A stretch of 64,000 bases of DNA, from assembly GCA_910574915.1 (NCBI GenBank), contig CAJTCR010000014.1, forward strand, positions 1 through 64,000, read 5' to 3'. Shown piece by piece: positions 8,260-18,656 of the stretch. The position numbers were made by a program, and so were the translations under genes. Position 1 is the stretch's first letter. Each line of letters opens with the position of its first letter. The notes below the pieces were generated by a model. The model worked only from the letters and a program-made list of their open reading frames with translations, made no database searches and was not told the DNA's origin. This DNA is from Eubacteriaceae bacterium. Its GTDB lineage: Bacteria > Bacillota > Clostridia > Lachnospirales > Lachnospiraceae.

Positions 8260-9614
8260 TAAAACACCCCTAATTCTATCAAACCTAAGACAACGATCCC
8301 GACCAGATCTAAAACGCCGAACAAAATCAGCCAGTATATATATTTTTTCACTGGCTTCATGCTCTTTTCACTGACTCCCACTTCTTCAAACAAAGGCTTT
8401 TGTTCATCGATCAGGTCTTTGATATTACGGAAACACTTAACATCTTCGGTATGAATCTTTTGTGAAAGCTCTTCTTTTAATCCTGTAACATGGCCGCTGA
8501 TCTCATCGATCGTCTGGCGGACTTCTTCGGACTGCTGGGACATCTGTCGGACTTCTTCGTGGATCTGCCGCCCTGCCTCCGCCGTGATCTGCTCCATCGC
8601 CTTGCGGCTGTCCTGCGTCATGGCGGTCATCTGCTCCATTGCCCTCCTGCTGTCCGCTGTGAGCGCCGCGAGTTCATTGCGGTTTTCTTCCGACATGCGG
8701 GTCATCTGCATCGTCATCTGTCCAAACTTCTCTGTGACATATCCGGTCATCTGGCTCATGCGGCTGCTGAACTCCCCAGTCATCTCCTCAAAATCCGCCT
8801 TTGTGCCTGCACTGAACTGATCTAAGCGGTCATTGACCTGCGAAAAGCCGTCCCATGCTCCCTGCGCCATCGCCCCGATCTGATTGTTCATATCTGAGGC
8901 AAGATGCGAAAACCCTTCTCTTGTCTCCTGCGTCATCGCCCCGATCTGGCTGTTGATGCCTTCGGTCATGTACTCAATGCCGCTGCGGCTCTCTCTTGCC
9001 ATCACAGCGATCTGGCTCATCATATCGGCATTCATCTGCCCGATGCCGTCCGTTGTCTGCGCCCTAATCTGGTCAAGCTGGCCGGACAAATCCTCTGACA
9101 TCTGCGCAAAACTTTCTTTTGATTCCTGCCGCATCGATGAGAACTGGCCTGCCATATTCTCAATGCTCTCTTTTGTTTTATCAGCCATCGTATCAATCTG
9201 GCTGGTTATCGTATCGGACATCTGTGCTATTTTATTCGATGTCTGCTTGTTTAAATGATAAATCTGCGCAGAAGTGTCTTCTGTCAGCCTGTCTACTGTC
9301 ATTTGCAGCCTTGTGATCAGTTGGTCCATCTGCTGTCCGACACCCGTTATTAGCTGGTCTGCTTCTGACTGGCGGTGTAAAATAAACTCCTCCAGCTCAT
9401 TCGCCTGATCCTGCTTTTCATCTACAAGTAATTGCAGCTTCTGTACCTTTACTTCTCTGGAATCCAGCAGTGCCTGGAGCCGTTTGGCTTTTTCACGGAA
9501 TTCGTCGATCTGCCTTAATAAATAATCTTCTTTTTTCAACGCTCGCTGACGCCGTTCCCTCTCCTGCCTGAGCCTGCCGATCCCAAGAGATGTATCGTTC
9601 CCCTTCTGATTCAT
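8259..9614 (-). CDS. Tail-anchored coiled-coil protein of unknown function
   Basis: I do not recognise this 451-residue protein. The first ~110 residues are a charged coiled coil (LRQERERRQRALKKEDYLLRQ, then VQKLQLLVDEKQDQANELEEF). The central ~270 residues are repeating amphipathic segments with recurring QM or QI steps, for example QIGAMTQETREGF and QIGAMAQGAWDGF, resembling the helical stalk of chemoreceptors without their signalling tip. The end is a single membrane span (YIYWLILFGVLDLVGIVVLG) with a short tail, so it is probably anchored by its C-terminus. The ATG with GGAGG upstream was chosen over one 20 codons earlier. It is coupled to the diphosphatase gene. Confidence 0.75.
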   Translation of the reverse strand: MNQKGNDTSLGIGRLRQERERRQRALKKEDYLLRQIDEFREKAKRLQALLDSREVKVQKLQLLVDEKQDQANELEEFILHRQSEADQLITGVGQQMDQLITRLQMTVDRLTEDTSAQIYHLNKQTSNKIAQMSDTITSQIDTMADKTKESIENMAGQFSSMRQESKESFAQMSEDLSGQLDQIRAQTTDGIGQMNADMMSQIAVMARESRSGIEYMTEGINSQIGAMTQETREGFSHLASDMNNQIGAMAQGAWDGFSQVNDRLDQFSAGTKADFEEMTGEFSSRMSQMTGYVTEKFGQMTMQMTRMSEENRNELAALTADSRRAMEQMTAMTQDSRKAMEQITAEAGRQIHEEVRQMSQQSEEVRQTIDEISGHVTGLKEELSQKIHTEDVKCFRNIKDLIDEQKPLFEEVGVSEKSMKPVKKYIYWLILFGVLDLVGIVVLGLIELGVF

Positions 9615-9818
9615 ATGGTTCTTCCTCCGCACAGTTTGCACTGTATTTCTCCTGGTATTTTCATATTCTGCCAAGAAAAGATAAACACCGAACAGACTAT
9701 CGACGATAATCCAAATATTTTTCGCCGTTTATCTACGTGCTATTTTATCATCTGCGGAGCACTTTGTAAACTGGATTTTATAACAAAACAAATGTGACAA
9801 AAAAAGGCAAAATTCGAG

Positions 9819-12491
9819 CTACTCCCCTTCACGCAGTCTCTCTACAATCGTCATCTTAACCGCCCTGCGGTAGCTTATCAACGGCAGCAATACCCCAAAC
9901 AGCGAAAATATCGGGATAACCAGTAAGACCGGCAGTATCGTAAAACGGTACGTAAAGAACCAGAAAATGCTTCCTAACACACCGTGAAACGCAGGCGCCA
10001 TAAGAAAACTGCAAACCAACGATACGAAAACTGCCGCCGCTGCATATACGAGCCCTTCACAGATCAGCATCCTCTTTAGCTGCTCACCGGTCATTCCAAT
10101 CGACTGAAGCATCGCAAACTCCCGCCTTCTGGAATGAATCGACGTCAGCACCGCGTTAAAGAAATTCAGTACGCCGACCAGCCCGACGACAAAGCTGAGC
10201 GAGCCGCCCATCAACAAAAACGTGCTTCGAAACCGTTCAAAATTGTGCACATACGCCTGCTTGGACTCAAAGTCCAGGTTTGGGTTTCCTTTATTTGTAT
10301 AATGCTCTAAATAAGCCTGCATCGTTTCATTGGTTTCGGGCGTTGTATTAAACAGATAAGTCATAATGTCCGAGGTCTGGCTGTCGCGCTGGAACACCTG
10401 CGCGTTTAAGACAAACGCGGCGCTTCCGGCATAGCGGTAGCTCATCGCGTGCTTGATTGTCACACAGGCGGCTACTTCATACGTAATATCTTCCGCCCTT
10501 ACCTCGTTCATTGCAACCCCGCGGTCGTATCCGTTTTCAATCTCTTCGATCGTAACCGGATCTCCTGTCTCCATGTCCAAAAATTCCATCTCATAGACAT
10601 AATGCAGCGTGACCTTATCCCCGACCTTTGCAAAATTGGATTTATCCATTGGCTGTCCATAATCATCCGCATCATAGACCGCCGCAATCATGCGTTTGTC
10701 CTTATGATACAAATCCGCCAGATCCCCTTCGATCACGTTTAACTGGCTTAACGGATAATCCTCCATGCCATAGAGGTGCGCGTTATCAGTAACATTTCCA
10801 GAAGCATCTGTTTCACTGTTTTCCAACATCAGTTCGATTTCTTCCTGCGGCATCCCCCACATGCTGTATTTTTCACGCAACCATGTTTCCGACACCTGCG
10901 TGCTGACTCCGGTCAGGTGCCCATAGATCCTGCCTCCCTCGGTAATCTGCCCGCCTGCGTGCAGGCTGTCGATATCCGCTTCCGATATGGACGGCATCCT
11001 AAACCCTCTTGTAAACTTTCCTACCTGAAAATACGAAGCATCTCCCAAAATAAAGTCGGAAACGATCCACTTGTACAAGTATTTATCCATATCAAATCCG
11101 TGGGTAAACGTATACGTCAACTGTAAAATGACAACCGCCAGCGACATAGACACCACAACGAGCACCGTTTTGCGTTTGTTCCTGCCAAGGTTTGCCCATG
11201 CCATGCGAAACGGCCTGCCTTTTGCACTGCGTTTCTTTCGTTTTCTGCCGCCTGCCGCTGCGTCTGTATAGCGCACCGCTTCTACCGGAGATACTTTTGC
11301 CGCAATCCTGCCTGGTTTCGCACACGAAATCAATACCGTGGCAAGTGAAAAAACTGCTGCCACAAGAAAAAACCACGGGCTCATAATCCGGTCTGCCTTA
11401 CCGACGGTTAACGCCCCAAGCAATACCGGGGCAAGCACCGTGCCCGCCAGGCTCCCGGCAAGCAGCCCAAACGGTATGCCGGCTATGGATAGCAGCAGCG
11501 CCTGGGTGCGGATTATACGCCGGATCTGCCTGCCGGTCGTGCCGATTGTTTTTAAAAGCCCGTAGAAACGGATATCTTTGCTGACGGATATTTGAAAAAT
11601 ATTGTAAATAATCAGGTATCCGGTAAAAATAACGAGCAGAAGCAGCGCCGCGACCTGCAACATCATTTCAGGATCTGCGTTTTCCGCAAGCTGTGCGCCT
11701 GCATATGCCCAGTTCACACCCGTATCAATATAGTTGTCCTGGCTGCCTTCTTTTGACTGAAAGCCATGATTTTGCAGTATCTTTTCCAGATCCTCCTCGA
11801 TATGCATACTATCAGAAAGCATAATATTCAGCGTCCACTTACCGGCAAGCTCGTCCCGGTCTTCTTCTGGATATTGATTTACAATGTCTTCTACATAAGA
11901 TCTGGGCAGAAGTGCCATGCTTGTTCTTGACGCCGGATCAAACTCCCACCAGCCGCTCAGCGAAAATGTATCGGTAATTTCTGTTTTATTTCCCATGCCG
12001 ATCTCATAAGCTAGTGTAATTTCAGCACCAACCGCAGGCTCTACGCCTAAACAGCTTAAAACCCTCGTATCACAGGCGATTTCCTTTGTACCCTCCTTTG
12101 GCAACCTTCCCTGCTGCGGCTCGCAAAAGCACCGTTTTGCATAATTAGGCTCCATATACGACAGCTCCGCAGTCGTTTTTCTAAATTTTTCCCCGCTTGC
12201 CATGCCAAGAAACAAGCGCCCGCCGGCTTCTTTTATCATCGGATCTTTCTCTAAGATCTCCTTTTGCTCCAGGCTTAAGTCTTTAAAGGAGCCATGCCCG
12301 GTGCCTCCGACCTGGCGAAACGTCTCCTGCTGGTACGTATGCAGCATCGTCCCTGCAATCGTAAAAATCGTCATAAACAACATTGTCGTAAGCGCGATCG
12401 CAAACACAGCAACCAGGTTGCGGACACGGTTTGCCCGCAGGCTTTCTTTAGACAGCTTCCTGACTGCCCTTTGATTTTTCACCCTAATCAT
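9819..12491 (-). CDS. ABC transporter permease, FtsX/MacB-like, 10-span type
   Basis: An 890-residue membrane protein with two FtsX domains, the arrangement seen in peptide-sensing or lantibiotic-resistance exporters and lipoprotein-type systems. The first span is [20 protein letters not shown], followed by an extracytoplasmic domain of ~200 residues and spans near [22 protein letters not shown] second copy of the unit starts near [20 protein letters not shown], again with a large outer domain, ending in four spans. It overlaps the ATPase gene by 4 bp (ATGA), so both are made together. The substrate cannot be told; the coupled two-component system suggests an envelope stress or peptide response. 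Confidence 0.9.
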   Translation of the reverse strand: MIRVKNQRAVRKLSKESLRANRVRNLVAVFAIALTTMLFMTIFTIAGTMLHTYQQETFRQVGGTGHGSFKDLSLEQKEILEKDPMIKEAGGRLFLGMASGEKFRKTTAELSYMEPNYAKRCFCEPQQGRLPKEGTKEIACDTRVLSCLGVEPAVGAEITLAYEIGMGNKTEITDTFSLSGWWEFDPASRTSMALLPRSYVEDIVNQYPEEDRDELAGKWTLNIMLSDSMHIEEDLEKILQNHGFQSKEGSQDNYIDTGVNWAYAGAQLAENADPEMMLQVAALLLLVIFTGYLIIYNIFQISVSKDIRFYGLLKTIGTTGRQIRRIIRTQALLLSIAGIPFGLLAGSLAGTVLAPVLLGALTVGKADRIMSPWFFLVAAVFSLATVLISCAKPGRIAAKVSPVEAVRYTDAAAGGRKRKKRSAKGRPFRMAWANLGRNKRKTVLVVVSMSLAVVILQLTYTFTHGFDMDKYLYKWIVSDFILGDASYFQVGKFTRGFRMPSISEADIDSLHAGGQITEGGRIYGHLTGVSTQVSETWLREKYSMWGMPQEEIELMLENSETDASGNVTDNAHLYGMEDYPLSQLNVIEGDLADLYHKDKRMIAAVYDADDYGQPMDKSNFAKVGDKVTLHYVYEMEFLDMETGDPVTIEEIENGYDRGVAMNEVRAEDITYEVAACVTIKHAMSYRYAGSAAFVLNAQVFQRDSQTSDIMTYLFNTTPETNETMQAYLEHYTNKGNPNLDFESKQAYVHNFERFRSTFLLMGGSLSFVVGLVGVLNFFNAVLTSIHSRRREFAMLQSIGMTGEQLKRMLICEGLVYAAAAVFVSLVCSFLMAPAFHGVLGSIFWFFTYRFTILPVLLVIPIFSLFGVLLPLISYRRAVKMTIVERLREGE

Positions 12492-13165
12492 GCCTGCCCA
12501 CCTCCTACAATGCTGCCATCCTCAATACGGATGATGCGGTCGGCAAGCTGTGCGATTTCTTCATTATGCGTAATCATTACGATCGTCTGCCCAAGCTTTT
12601 GGCTCGTAACCTTTAAAAGCCCCATCACATCCTGGCTCGTACGGCTGTCGAGATTTCCCGTCGGCTCGTCGGCAAGGATAATCGCAGGCTTTGTAGCAAG
12701 CGCACGCGCAATCGCCACACGCTGCTGCTGTCCGCCGGACAGGTTATTCGGCAGGTTGTGAAGCTTGCTTTCGATGCCAAGCGCGCGGATAATCAGGCTG
12801 ATATATTTTTCGTTTGGCTCATTGCCGTCTAGCTGGATAGGAAGTACGATATTATCATACACATTTAATACTGGGACTAAATTATAGCTCTGGAAAATAA
12901 AACCGATTTTTCTGCGCCTGAAAATCGTCAGCTCCTCGTCTTTTAGCGAAAAAATCGATTTGCCGTCTACAAGCACCTCCCCCGCGGTCGGACGGTCTAA
13001 GCCGCCCAACATATGCAGCAGTGTGGATTTTCCGCTGCCAGACGTACCTACGATCGCCGCAAATTCGCCTTTTTCCACGGTAAGGCTGATCTGGCGCAGC
13101 GCATGGACTGCGGTATCTCCTGTACCGTACACTTTTTTAAGATTTCTTGTTTCTAAAATCGTCAT
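12488..13165 (-). CDS. ABC transporter ATP-binding protein (MacB/LolD/BceA type)
   Basis: ATPase partner of the downstream permease; 225 residues, the usual single-domain length. Walker A is GTSGSGKST, the signature is [16 protein letters not shown] and Walker B is [13 protein letters not shown], followed by the switch His in ITHNEE. The start chosen is [14 protein letters not shown], with AGGAGGG nine bases upstream; the frame is open for 57 more codons but without a site. It lies 79 bp after the response regulator gene. The DEPTGNLD form is typical of the MacB/LolD subfamily. Confidence 0.93.
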   Translation of the reverse strand: MTILETRNLKKVYGTGDTAVHALRQISLTVEKGEFAAIVGTSGSGKSTLLHMLGGLDRPTAGEVLVDGKSIFSLKDEELTIFRRRKIGFIFQSYNLVPVLNVYDNIVLPIQLDGNEPNEKYISLIIRALGIESKLHNLPNNLSGGQQQRVAIARALATKPAIILADEPTGNLDSRTSQDVMGLLKVTSQKLGQTIVMITHNEEIAQLADRIIRIEDGSIVGGGQA

Positions 13166-13244
13166 CTTTGATGCCCTCCTGTTTCCTTTGCTACAGACTT
13201 TAGCACACCAATCTTTCCACATTCTTTCCATGCAAACAAAAAAT

Positions 13245-13946
13245 CTAACGGTTTTGCAAGATTGCCCAGACATATCCGATTCCATAAACCGTCCTGATAT
13301 ACTTAGGTTTTGACGGATCGTCCTCCAGCTTTCCACGCAGGCGGCGCACCGTTACAGAAAGCGCGTTTTCATCCACATACTCTGCGCCGTCTGTCCAGAT
13401 CCGGTCTACGAGCACGGCACGCTCTACCGTGACACCAGGATGCGCGACAAGCAGCTTTAGCAGTTTTTGTTCTGTTTTGCTTAACTCGATCTCTATGTTT
13501 TCTTTATAAAATTTCATTTCAGAAAAATCAAACGTAAATACGCCGAGCCGGACGGCATCGTTCTTTTTTTCTTCCTGTCTTTCTGTCTCCATCCTGCGAA
13601 GCTGCGTATGCACCCTTGCACGCAGCACCGCGAGGCTAAACGGTTTTGTCACATAATCGTCCGCGCCCGATTCCAGTCCCACTACAATATCTGTCTCCAT
13701 ATCGTTGGCGGTCAGTACAATGACCGGAACACAAGAAACGGCACGGATCTCTTTTAATAGCTCCATGCCGTTCCCATCCGGCAGGTTGATATCCAGCAAA
13801 ACCAGACTGCAACCTCCCTGTTTTAACAGATCCCTCGCTTTTTTTAACGTGCCGCACGGCAGAAAAGAAAGCCCTTCGGACTTTAACGCCATGCAGATTC
13901 CTCTGCAAAGCGCCTCGTCATCCTCGACTACGATAATTGTTTTCAT
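13245..13946 (-). CDS. OmpR-family response regulator
   Basis: A 233-residue two-domain regulator. The receiver domain has the acidic pair EDD (8-10), the phospho-acceptor Asp52 in LLDINLPDG, Thr in VIVLTAND and Lys in YVTKPF. The C-terminal winged helix contains LSKTEQKLLKLLVAHPG and ENALSVTVRRLRGKLEDDP, ending YGIGYVWA. It starts inside the stop codon of the kinase gene (ATGA overlap), so the pair is cognate. By position it is likely to control the downstream ABC genes. Confidence 0.95.
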   Translation of the reverse strand: MKTIIVVEDDEALCRGICMALKSEGLSFLPCGTLKKARDLLKQGGCSLVLLDINLPDGNGMELLKEIRAVSCVPVIVLTANDMETDIVVGLESGADDYVTKPFSLAVLRARVHTQLRRMETERQEEKKNDAVRLGVFTFDFSEMKFYKENIEIELSKTEQKLLKLLVAHPGVTVERAVLVDRIWTDGAEYVDENALSVTVRRLRGKLEDDPSKPKYIRTVYGIGYVWAILQNR

Positions 13947-14887
13947 CTCTTATCCTCCTGCATCCATCCTTCCCCTCCCCTGGTCGGAAGGTAAACCATA
14001 AAGGTACTGCCTTCTCCTGCCGCAGACCTCACCTTAATATAGCCGTTTTCCTCCATAATAATCTGCCTGGCAAGGTACAGCCCGATCCCTACGCCTTCTT
14101 CTCCACTGGCGCCGCTGCCCCGGTAAAACCGGTGAAAAATCTTAGGCGTATCCTCTTCCGTAATGCCGATGCCTGTATCCGATATTTCAATCCTTACAAA
14201 CAGTTCTGTATATTTTACCGCGATTTTAATCGTCCCGCCTGCCGGCGTATATTTTACCGCGTTGTCAACAATATTGTAAATTGCTTCCTCCGTCCATTTG
14301 GGGTCAAAGCTGGCATAGCAGCCCGTTTGCTCATACTCGATTATTTGGCCTTTACGCTCTGCCTTTGCCGCAGTCTGGCTTAGCACCTGCTGTAGCAAAG
14401 GCTCAACCATACCCCATCTTGGATGCAGCACAAACATCCCCGTTTCTAACCGCGAAGCCTTTACAAGTGAAACAATTAAAAAATGAAGCTTCGCAGCCTG
14501 GCGGTTTAGCTCCTGTACAAACGCCTGCGCTTCCTCTGGCAGCTCCTTTTCCTCCAGCATCTGCGCATACAGCAGCAGGTTCGCAATCGGCGTCTTTGTC
14601 TGGTGGGAAATATCGGTAACCAGCTTCTTGACCTTCTCCTTTTCCTGTGTCAGGTTTCTTGCAGACACCGCCGAGGCTGACAGGTAATGCGCCAGCTTCG
14701 TCTCTACCGAAGAAAGCATACTTTCATCGTATACACTCTCCACAAATGTGCCGTCCATTGCCGCTTCCAGCATCGCATTCATATGCTCCATTACTTTTCG
14801 CGTCCGCCTTCTCGTGCACCATGCCAAAATACACGTCGCCGCAAACAGCGCTGCTGCCGTTGCAAAAAGCCCCTCTGCCACCGTCAA
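13943..14887 (-). CDS. Sensor histidine kinase, short intramembrane-type sensor
   Basis: A 314-residue kinase with a single obvious membrane span at residues ~5-24 and no extracytoplasmic sensor domain. The dimerisation domain has the H-box VTDISHQTKTPIANL with His95. The ATPase domain shows the N-box (YNIVDNAVKYTP), G1 (ISDTGIGI) and G2 (GVGIGLYLARQI). Kinases that work with FtsX-type exporters often lack their own sensor and read the transporter, which fits here. It overlaps both the ThiF-like gene upstream and the regulator downstream by 4 bp. Confidence 0.93.
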   Translation of the reverse strand: MTVAEGLFATAAALFAATCILAWCTRRRTRKVMEHMNAMLEAAMDGTFVESVYDESMLSSVETKLAHYLSASAVSARNLTQEKEKVKKLVTDISHQTKTPIANLLLYAQMLEEKELPEEAQAFVQELNRQAAKLHFLIVSLVKASRLETGMFVLHPRWGMVEPLLQQVLSQTAAKAERKGQIIEYEQTGCYASFDPKWTEEAIYNIVDNAVKYTPAGGTIKIAVKYTELFVRIEISDTGIGITEEDTPKIFHRFYRGSGASGEEGVGIGLYLARQIIMEENGYIKVRSAAGEGSTFMVYLPTRGGEGWMQEDKR

Positions 14888-15732
14888 CGGTCAAAATCCC
14901 GCAGAAACTTTTCTGCTTCCTGCATACTGCACCCGGTCTGCGATACGAGATCCTCAAGGACCACGGCATCGCTTAAACAATGCCTTCCACATACCGCACA
15001 GTCCCCCACACGCTCCGGCAGCTTTACCGTACGAAACTGCGCCCGCAGCCCGTCATAGACCAGCATTTTTCCTGTCAGCAGTTCTCCGGCGCCCAGAATA
15101 TATTTTACCGCCTCCATCGCCTCAAGGCTGCCGACCACGCCGCAGACTGCCCCGAAAATTCCCGCCTGTTTTGCTGACGGCACAGCTTCCTTTGGCGGAG
15201 GATCTTTAAAAATGCAGCGGTAGCATGGTCCTCTGCCCGGAACATAGGTCATAAGCTGTCCCTGGAAGCGGATGACCCCTGCATGTACAAACGGCTTTTT
15301 TGCCTGCACACAGGCATCGTTAATCAGAAATTTGGTCGGAAAATTATCTGCTGCGTCGATCACAAAGTCATACTCCTGAATCAGATCCTTTATATTTTCC
15401 CTGTCTGCGTATACCGGATAAGTCAAAACCTTCAGCTTCGGATTGATACGATGCAGCGACTGTTCTGCTGACCGCACTTTTTTAACGCCCAGATCCGCAT
15501 CCCCATGCAGGATCTGCCGCTGCAAGTTAGACAGATCCACGTCGTCTGAATCCACAATCCCGATTGTGCCAACGCCTGCCGCGGCAAGATACAGCGCTGC
15601 CGCAGAGCCAAGCCCTCCGGCTCCAATCAGGCATACTTTCGCTTGAAACAGTTTTTCCTGTCCGTCTGTCCCCACTTCCTCCAGGATCAGATGGCGTGCA
15701 TACCGCTCCTTTTGCTCTTTCGTAAATTCCAT
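14884..15732 (-). CDS. ThiF/MoeB/HesA family adenylyltransferase (E1-like)
   Basis: E1-like enzyme that adenylates the C-terminus of a ubiquitin-like sulfur carrier (ThiS or MoaD) or a similar acceptor. The 282-residue protein has the nucleotide loop GAGGLG (37-42), VDSDDVDLSNLQRQ and the later DAADNF motif. Two zinc-binding CxxC pairs are present, CYRC and CAVC, as in MoeB and ThiF. No carrier protein, moa or thi gene is nearby. Instead its stop overlaps the kinase gene by 4 bp, and it follows MgtE by 22 bp. Sulfur transfer for a cofactor is the usual role; the partner here is unknown. Confidence 0.88.
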   Translation of the reverse strand: MEFTKEQKERYARHLILEEVGTDGQEKLFQAKVCLIGAGGLGSAAALYLAAAGVGTIGIVDSDDVDLSNLQRQILHGDADLGVKKVRSAEQSLHRINPKLKVLTYPVYADRENIKDLIQEYDFVIDAADNFPTKFLINDACVQAKKPFVHAGVIRFQGQLMTYVPGRGPCYRCIFKDPPPKEAVPSAKQAGIFGAVCGVVGSLEAMEAVKYILGAGELLTGKMLVYDGLRAQFRTVKLPERVGDCAVCGRHCLSDAVVLEDLVSQTGCSMQEAEKFLRDFDR

Positions 15733-15754
15733 GTTGTTTCCTCATCCCTTTCAC

Positions 15755-17188
15755 TCACCCTGCAAGCCGCAGCACGTTAATCAGCAAAATCCATGCCAGC
15801 CCATAATAAGCCACGACGGCGACAAGGTCATTGACCGTTGTAATTAACGGGCCTGACGCAACCGCTGGGTCTACTTTGATTTTATGGAACAGCATCGGGA
15901 TCACCGTCCCCATAATGCTTGAAATCAACATTGCAACCATAAGGGAACATCCGATACACGCACTGACCGCAAAGCTGAACGCAAACCCCCTGCCTTTTGC
16001 CAGCTCAATATAAACGCCTATAAAAATCATGGAAAGCACGCCAAGCAAAAACCCGTTGACTAACCCGACGCGCATTTCTTTAAACATCAGGTGCAGCTTC
16101 TGCCCTCCGGTCAGGTTTTCATCCATCAGCACGCGGATCGTAACCGCCAAAGACTGCGTGCCTGCATTTCCAGCCATGCCAAGAATCAGCGACTGAAAGC
16201 TGACTACCAGCGTAAGCTGGGATACGACTTGTTCAAAAATGCCGACAACCGCAGAAACGACCAGGCTGAGCGCCAGCAGCACCGCAAGCCACGGAATCCG
16301 CTTTTTCATACTTTCAAGCAGCGGCTCGTTTAAATCCTCCTCTGCCGTCAGCCCGGCAAGCCTTGCGTAATCCTCACCCATCTCTTCGTCCACGACTTCT
16401 ACAATATCCTGCGCAGTAATGACGCCAAGTATTTTTTTATCATAATCCAGCACCGGGATCGAATCTTCGGAATAGTCTTTTAATTCTTCGATACAGTCGT
16501 CTATCGTTTCTTTGGCATACACATACGGAAACGACGTTGTGATCAAATCTTCCAGTGCCATATATTTGCGTGCGATAATCAGGTCTTTTAAGTCCACTGC
16601 CCCACAGAAGCATTCGTTTTTGTCGACGACATAGATCGTGGAAATATTGTCGTTGTCTGCCGCCTGCTTGACCAGCTCTTTCATTGCCCCCGGTATGGTC
16701 AGCCCTCTTTCGATGACGATAAAATTTGTCGTCATTTTGCTGCCGATCTCATCGTCTTCATAAGACTGGATCAAGCCGATATCATGTCTCGCCTCTTCGT
16801 CCATCAGCCGGATAAACTGGTCTGATTTTTCATCCTCCATTTCATCCAGGATGTCCACCGCATCGTCAGCATCCATCGATTCCAAAATATCCGCCGCGTT
16901 TTCCATGCCCAGCTCTTCGAGATAACGGCTGACATCATCTCCAAGATACGTAAATATCTCAGATACCGTATCATTGCCAAGCAGCCGGTAGACTTTTAAG
17001 CGCTCGTCTTTTGTCAGGTCTTCCCATACCGACGCAATATCATTTTCATGATAATCTTCCAGCTTCTTACGGATCGCCTGCGGCGGTTCCCCGCTCTTGA
17101 TAATCGCAATCAGTTCTTTTTCATAATCTCTTTTTTTTGGAACCTCTGTTTCCGCAGTACTTAATTTCTTATCTTCCAATTCACCCAT
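15755..17188 (-). CDS. mgtE: MgtE-type magnesium transporter
   Basis: Channel-like Mg2+ importer of the inner membrane. At 477 residues it has the full layout: an N-domain of helical repeats (ENDIASVWEDLTKDERLKVYRLL), two CBS domains (MTTNFIVIERGLTIPGAM and SFPYVYAKETIDDCIEEL, with DSIPVLDYDKKILGVIT), and five membrane spans from about residue 295. The pore-helix region contains GNAGTQSLAVTIR, typical of MgtE. CBS and N domains sense cytoplasmic Mg2+ in the known family. It sits 22 bp after the DUF815 gene and 22 bp before the ThiF-like gene, so it is probably in one transcript with both. Confidence 0.95.
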   Translation of the reverse strand: MGELEDKKLSTAETEVPKKRDYEKELIAIIKSGEPPQAIRKKLEDYHENDIASVWEDLTKDERLKVYRLLGNDTVSEIFTYLGDDVSRYLEELGMENAADILESMDADDAVDILDEMEDEKSDQFIRLMDEEARHDIGLIQSYEDDEIGSKMTTNFIVIERGLTIPGAMKELVKQAADNDNISTIYVVDKNECFCGAVDLKDLIIARKYMALEDLITTSFPYVYAKETIDDCIEELKDYSEDSIPVLDYDKKILGVITAQDIVEVVDEEMGEDYARLAGLTAEEDLNEPLLESMKKRIPWLAVLLALSLVVSAVVGIFEQVVSQLTLVVSFQSLILGMAGNAGTQSLAVTIRVLMDENLTGGQKLHLMFKEMRVGLVNGFLLGVLSMIFIGVYIELAKGRGFAFSFAVSACIGCSLMVAMLISSIMGTVIPMLFHKIKVDPAVASGPLITTVNDLVAVVAYYGLAWILLINVLRLAG

Positions 17189-17210
17189 AAGAAACCTCGC
17201 TTTCTTCCTG

Positions 17211-18524
17211 TTACTCCTCCTTTGCAGCCCCCAGCAGATAGTTCACAAACTGCTGTGCGGTACGGCCGGAAATACCGCCGTGGCTTAATTCCCAGCGGTT
17301 TGCTTCCATACGAAGCTGTTCGTCACACATCGTAATGCCCGCCCTGCGCGCAAGCCCGATCACAATCTGAAAATATTCTTTCTGGCTTGGTTTGGAATAG
17401 TTAATCGTTACGCCAAAACGGTTTACAAGCGAAAGTTTTTCTTCCATCGTATCCGACTGGTGCATCCCGTTTTGTATCTTGATATCATCACGGTCATTCC
17501 ACGTCTCCTTAATCAGATGCCTGCGGTTAGAAGTCGCGTAGATCAGTATATTTTCCGGCTTTGTCTCAACGCCGCCTTCAATGACCGCTTTTAAAAATTT
17601 ATACTCAATCTCAAACTCTTCAAAAGACAGGTCATCCATATAGATAATAAAACGGTAGTTGCGGTTTTTAATCTGTGCGATCACATTGGACAAATCCTGA
17701 AACTGATGCTTGTAGATCTCGATCATCCGAAGCCCCTGGTCATAAAATTCGTTAATCACCGCCTTAATGCTCGTTGATTTGCCGGTGCCGCTGTCTCCAA
17801 ACAACAGGACGTTGTTCGCCTTTAACCCCTGCACAAATGCGCGCGTATTGTCCACCAGCTTTTTCTTTTGAATCTCGTATCCGATCAGGTCGTCAAGCAG
17901 AACCTTGTCCATATTGTTAATCGGATGGAACACGACACCGCGCCCGTTTTCAGACGAAATACGAAATGCCTTGTTCAGCCCGAACATCCCGACCCCGTAT
18001 GCTTTATAAAAATCCGTGACATACGTAAAAAACTGATCTTCATCCGCCGCCGTCCGAAGCCTGCCGCTTAAGGCACGCACCTTTTCACTGACATTTTTAT
18101 TGTACATAAGCTCGGTCTTGCCGATCGCCTGATAATCCGACAGCCGTGAAAAGCAGTCGATTTTTAGCTTCTGCTCGATCCAGCCAAAATCATAATGAAA
18201 CAACTGCATAAACGCCTGAAAATCACTTTTTGCAAAATAATTTACGCTGCCTTCATTCGCGCCTACTTTCTCACACGTGATGCTGAACGGATTTTCATTG
18301 GTAATCAGCAAAAAAGTAAGATAATCCTGCCATAAATTTTGATCAAACCCATAATCCGTCGCAAGCACGAGCAGGCGCTTGACCTGCCGGTATACCCGTT
18401 TTATCAGCTTTTCCTTTGTTTTTTTGTCTTCGCGCAAATCGGTACAAATTCTGCCAAGCTCCATTAAAATCGAATCCTTTGGCATGTCCCCGTACATTAA
18501 AATCTTTGCTACAATCCGGTCCAT
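17211..18524 (-). CDS. DUF815 family AAA+ ATPase
   Basis: A 437-residue P-loop ATPase of the DUF815 family, function not established. Walker A is LLFGDSGTGKSTS near residue 245 and Walker B is FIIYMDDLSFEEFE, with a sensor stretch ILIYATSNRRHLI and an arginine-rich RDDIKIQNGMHQSDTMEEK region. The N-terminal 200 residues are helical and specific to this family. The C-terminal ISGRTAQQFVNYLLG resembles a small lid domain. Its ATG has GGAGGG upstream. It heads the run mgtE-thiF-kinase-regulator-ABC by spacing, though the link may be loose. Confidence 0.85.
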   Translation of the reverse strand: MDRIVAKILMYGDMPKDSILMELGRICTDLREDKKTKEKLIKRVYRQVKRLLVLATDYGFDQNLWQDYLTFLLITNENPFSITCEKVGANEGSVNYFAKSDFQAFMQLFHYDFGWIEQKLKIDCFSRLSDYQAIGKTELMYNKNVSEKVRALSGRLRTAADEDQFFTYVTDFYKAYGVGMFGLNKAFRISSENGRGVVFHPINNMDKVLLDDLIGYEIQKKKLVDNTRAFVQGLKANNVLLFGDSGTGKSTSIKAVINEFYDQGLRMIEIYKHQFQDLSNVIAQIKNRNYRFIIYMDDLSFEEFEIEYKFLKAVIEGGVETKPENILIYATSNRRHLIKETWNDRDDIKIQNGMHQSDTMEEKLSLVNRFGVTINYSKPSQKEYFQIVIGLARRAGITMCDEQLRMEANRWELSHGGISGRTAQQFVNYLLGAAKEE

Positions 18525-18592
18525 ATGATCCCTCCGTCAACTATTCCTGATATAAAGATACCACAAGCTCGTTTTTCTTTCAAGCAACAAGC

Positions 18593-18621
18593 AAAAAAAA
18601 GGAGCTGACTAAGACAGCTCC
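18593..18621 (-). terminator. Terminator of the degV gene
   Basis: GGAGCTG pairs with CAGCTCC over a 7-base loop, and on the minus strand an eight-base T-run follows. It lies 36 bp past the degV stop. Confidence 0.85.
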
Positions 18622-18656
18622 CTGATACACTTTCCTTCAGACAGAACCAGCAGAAA

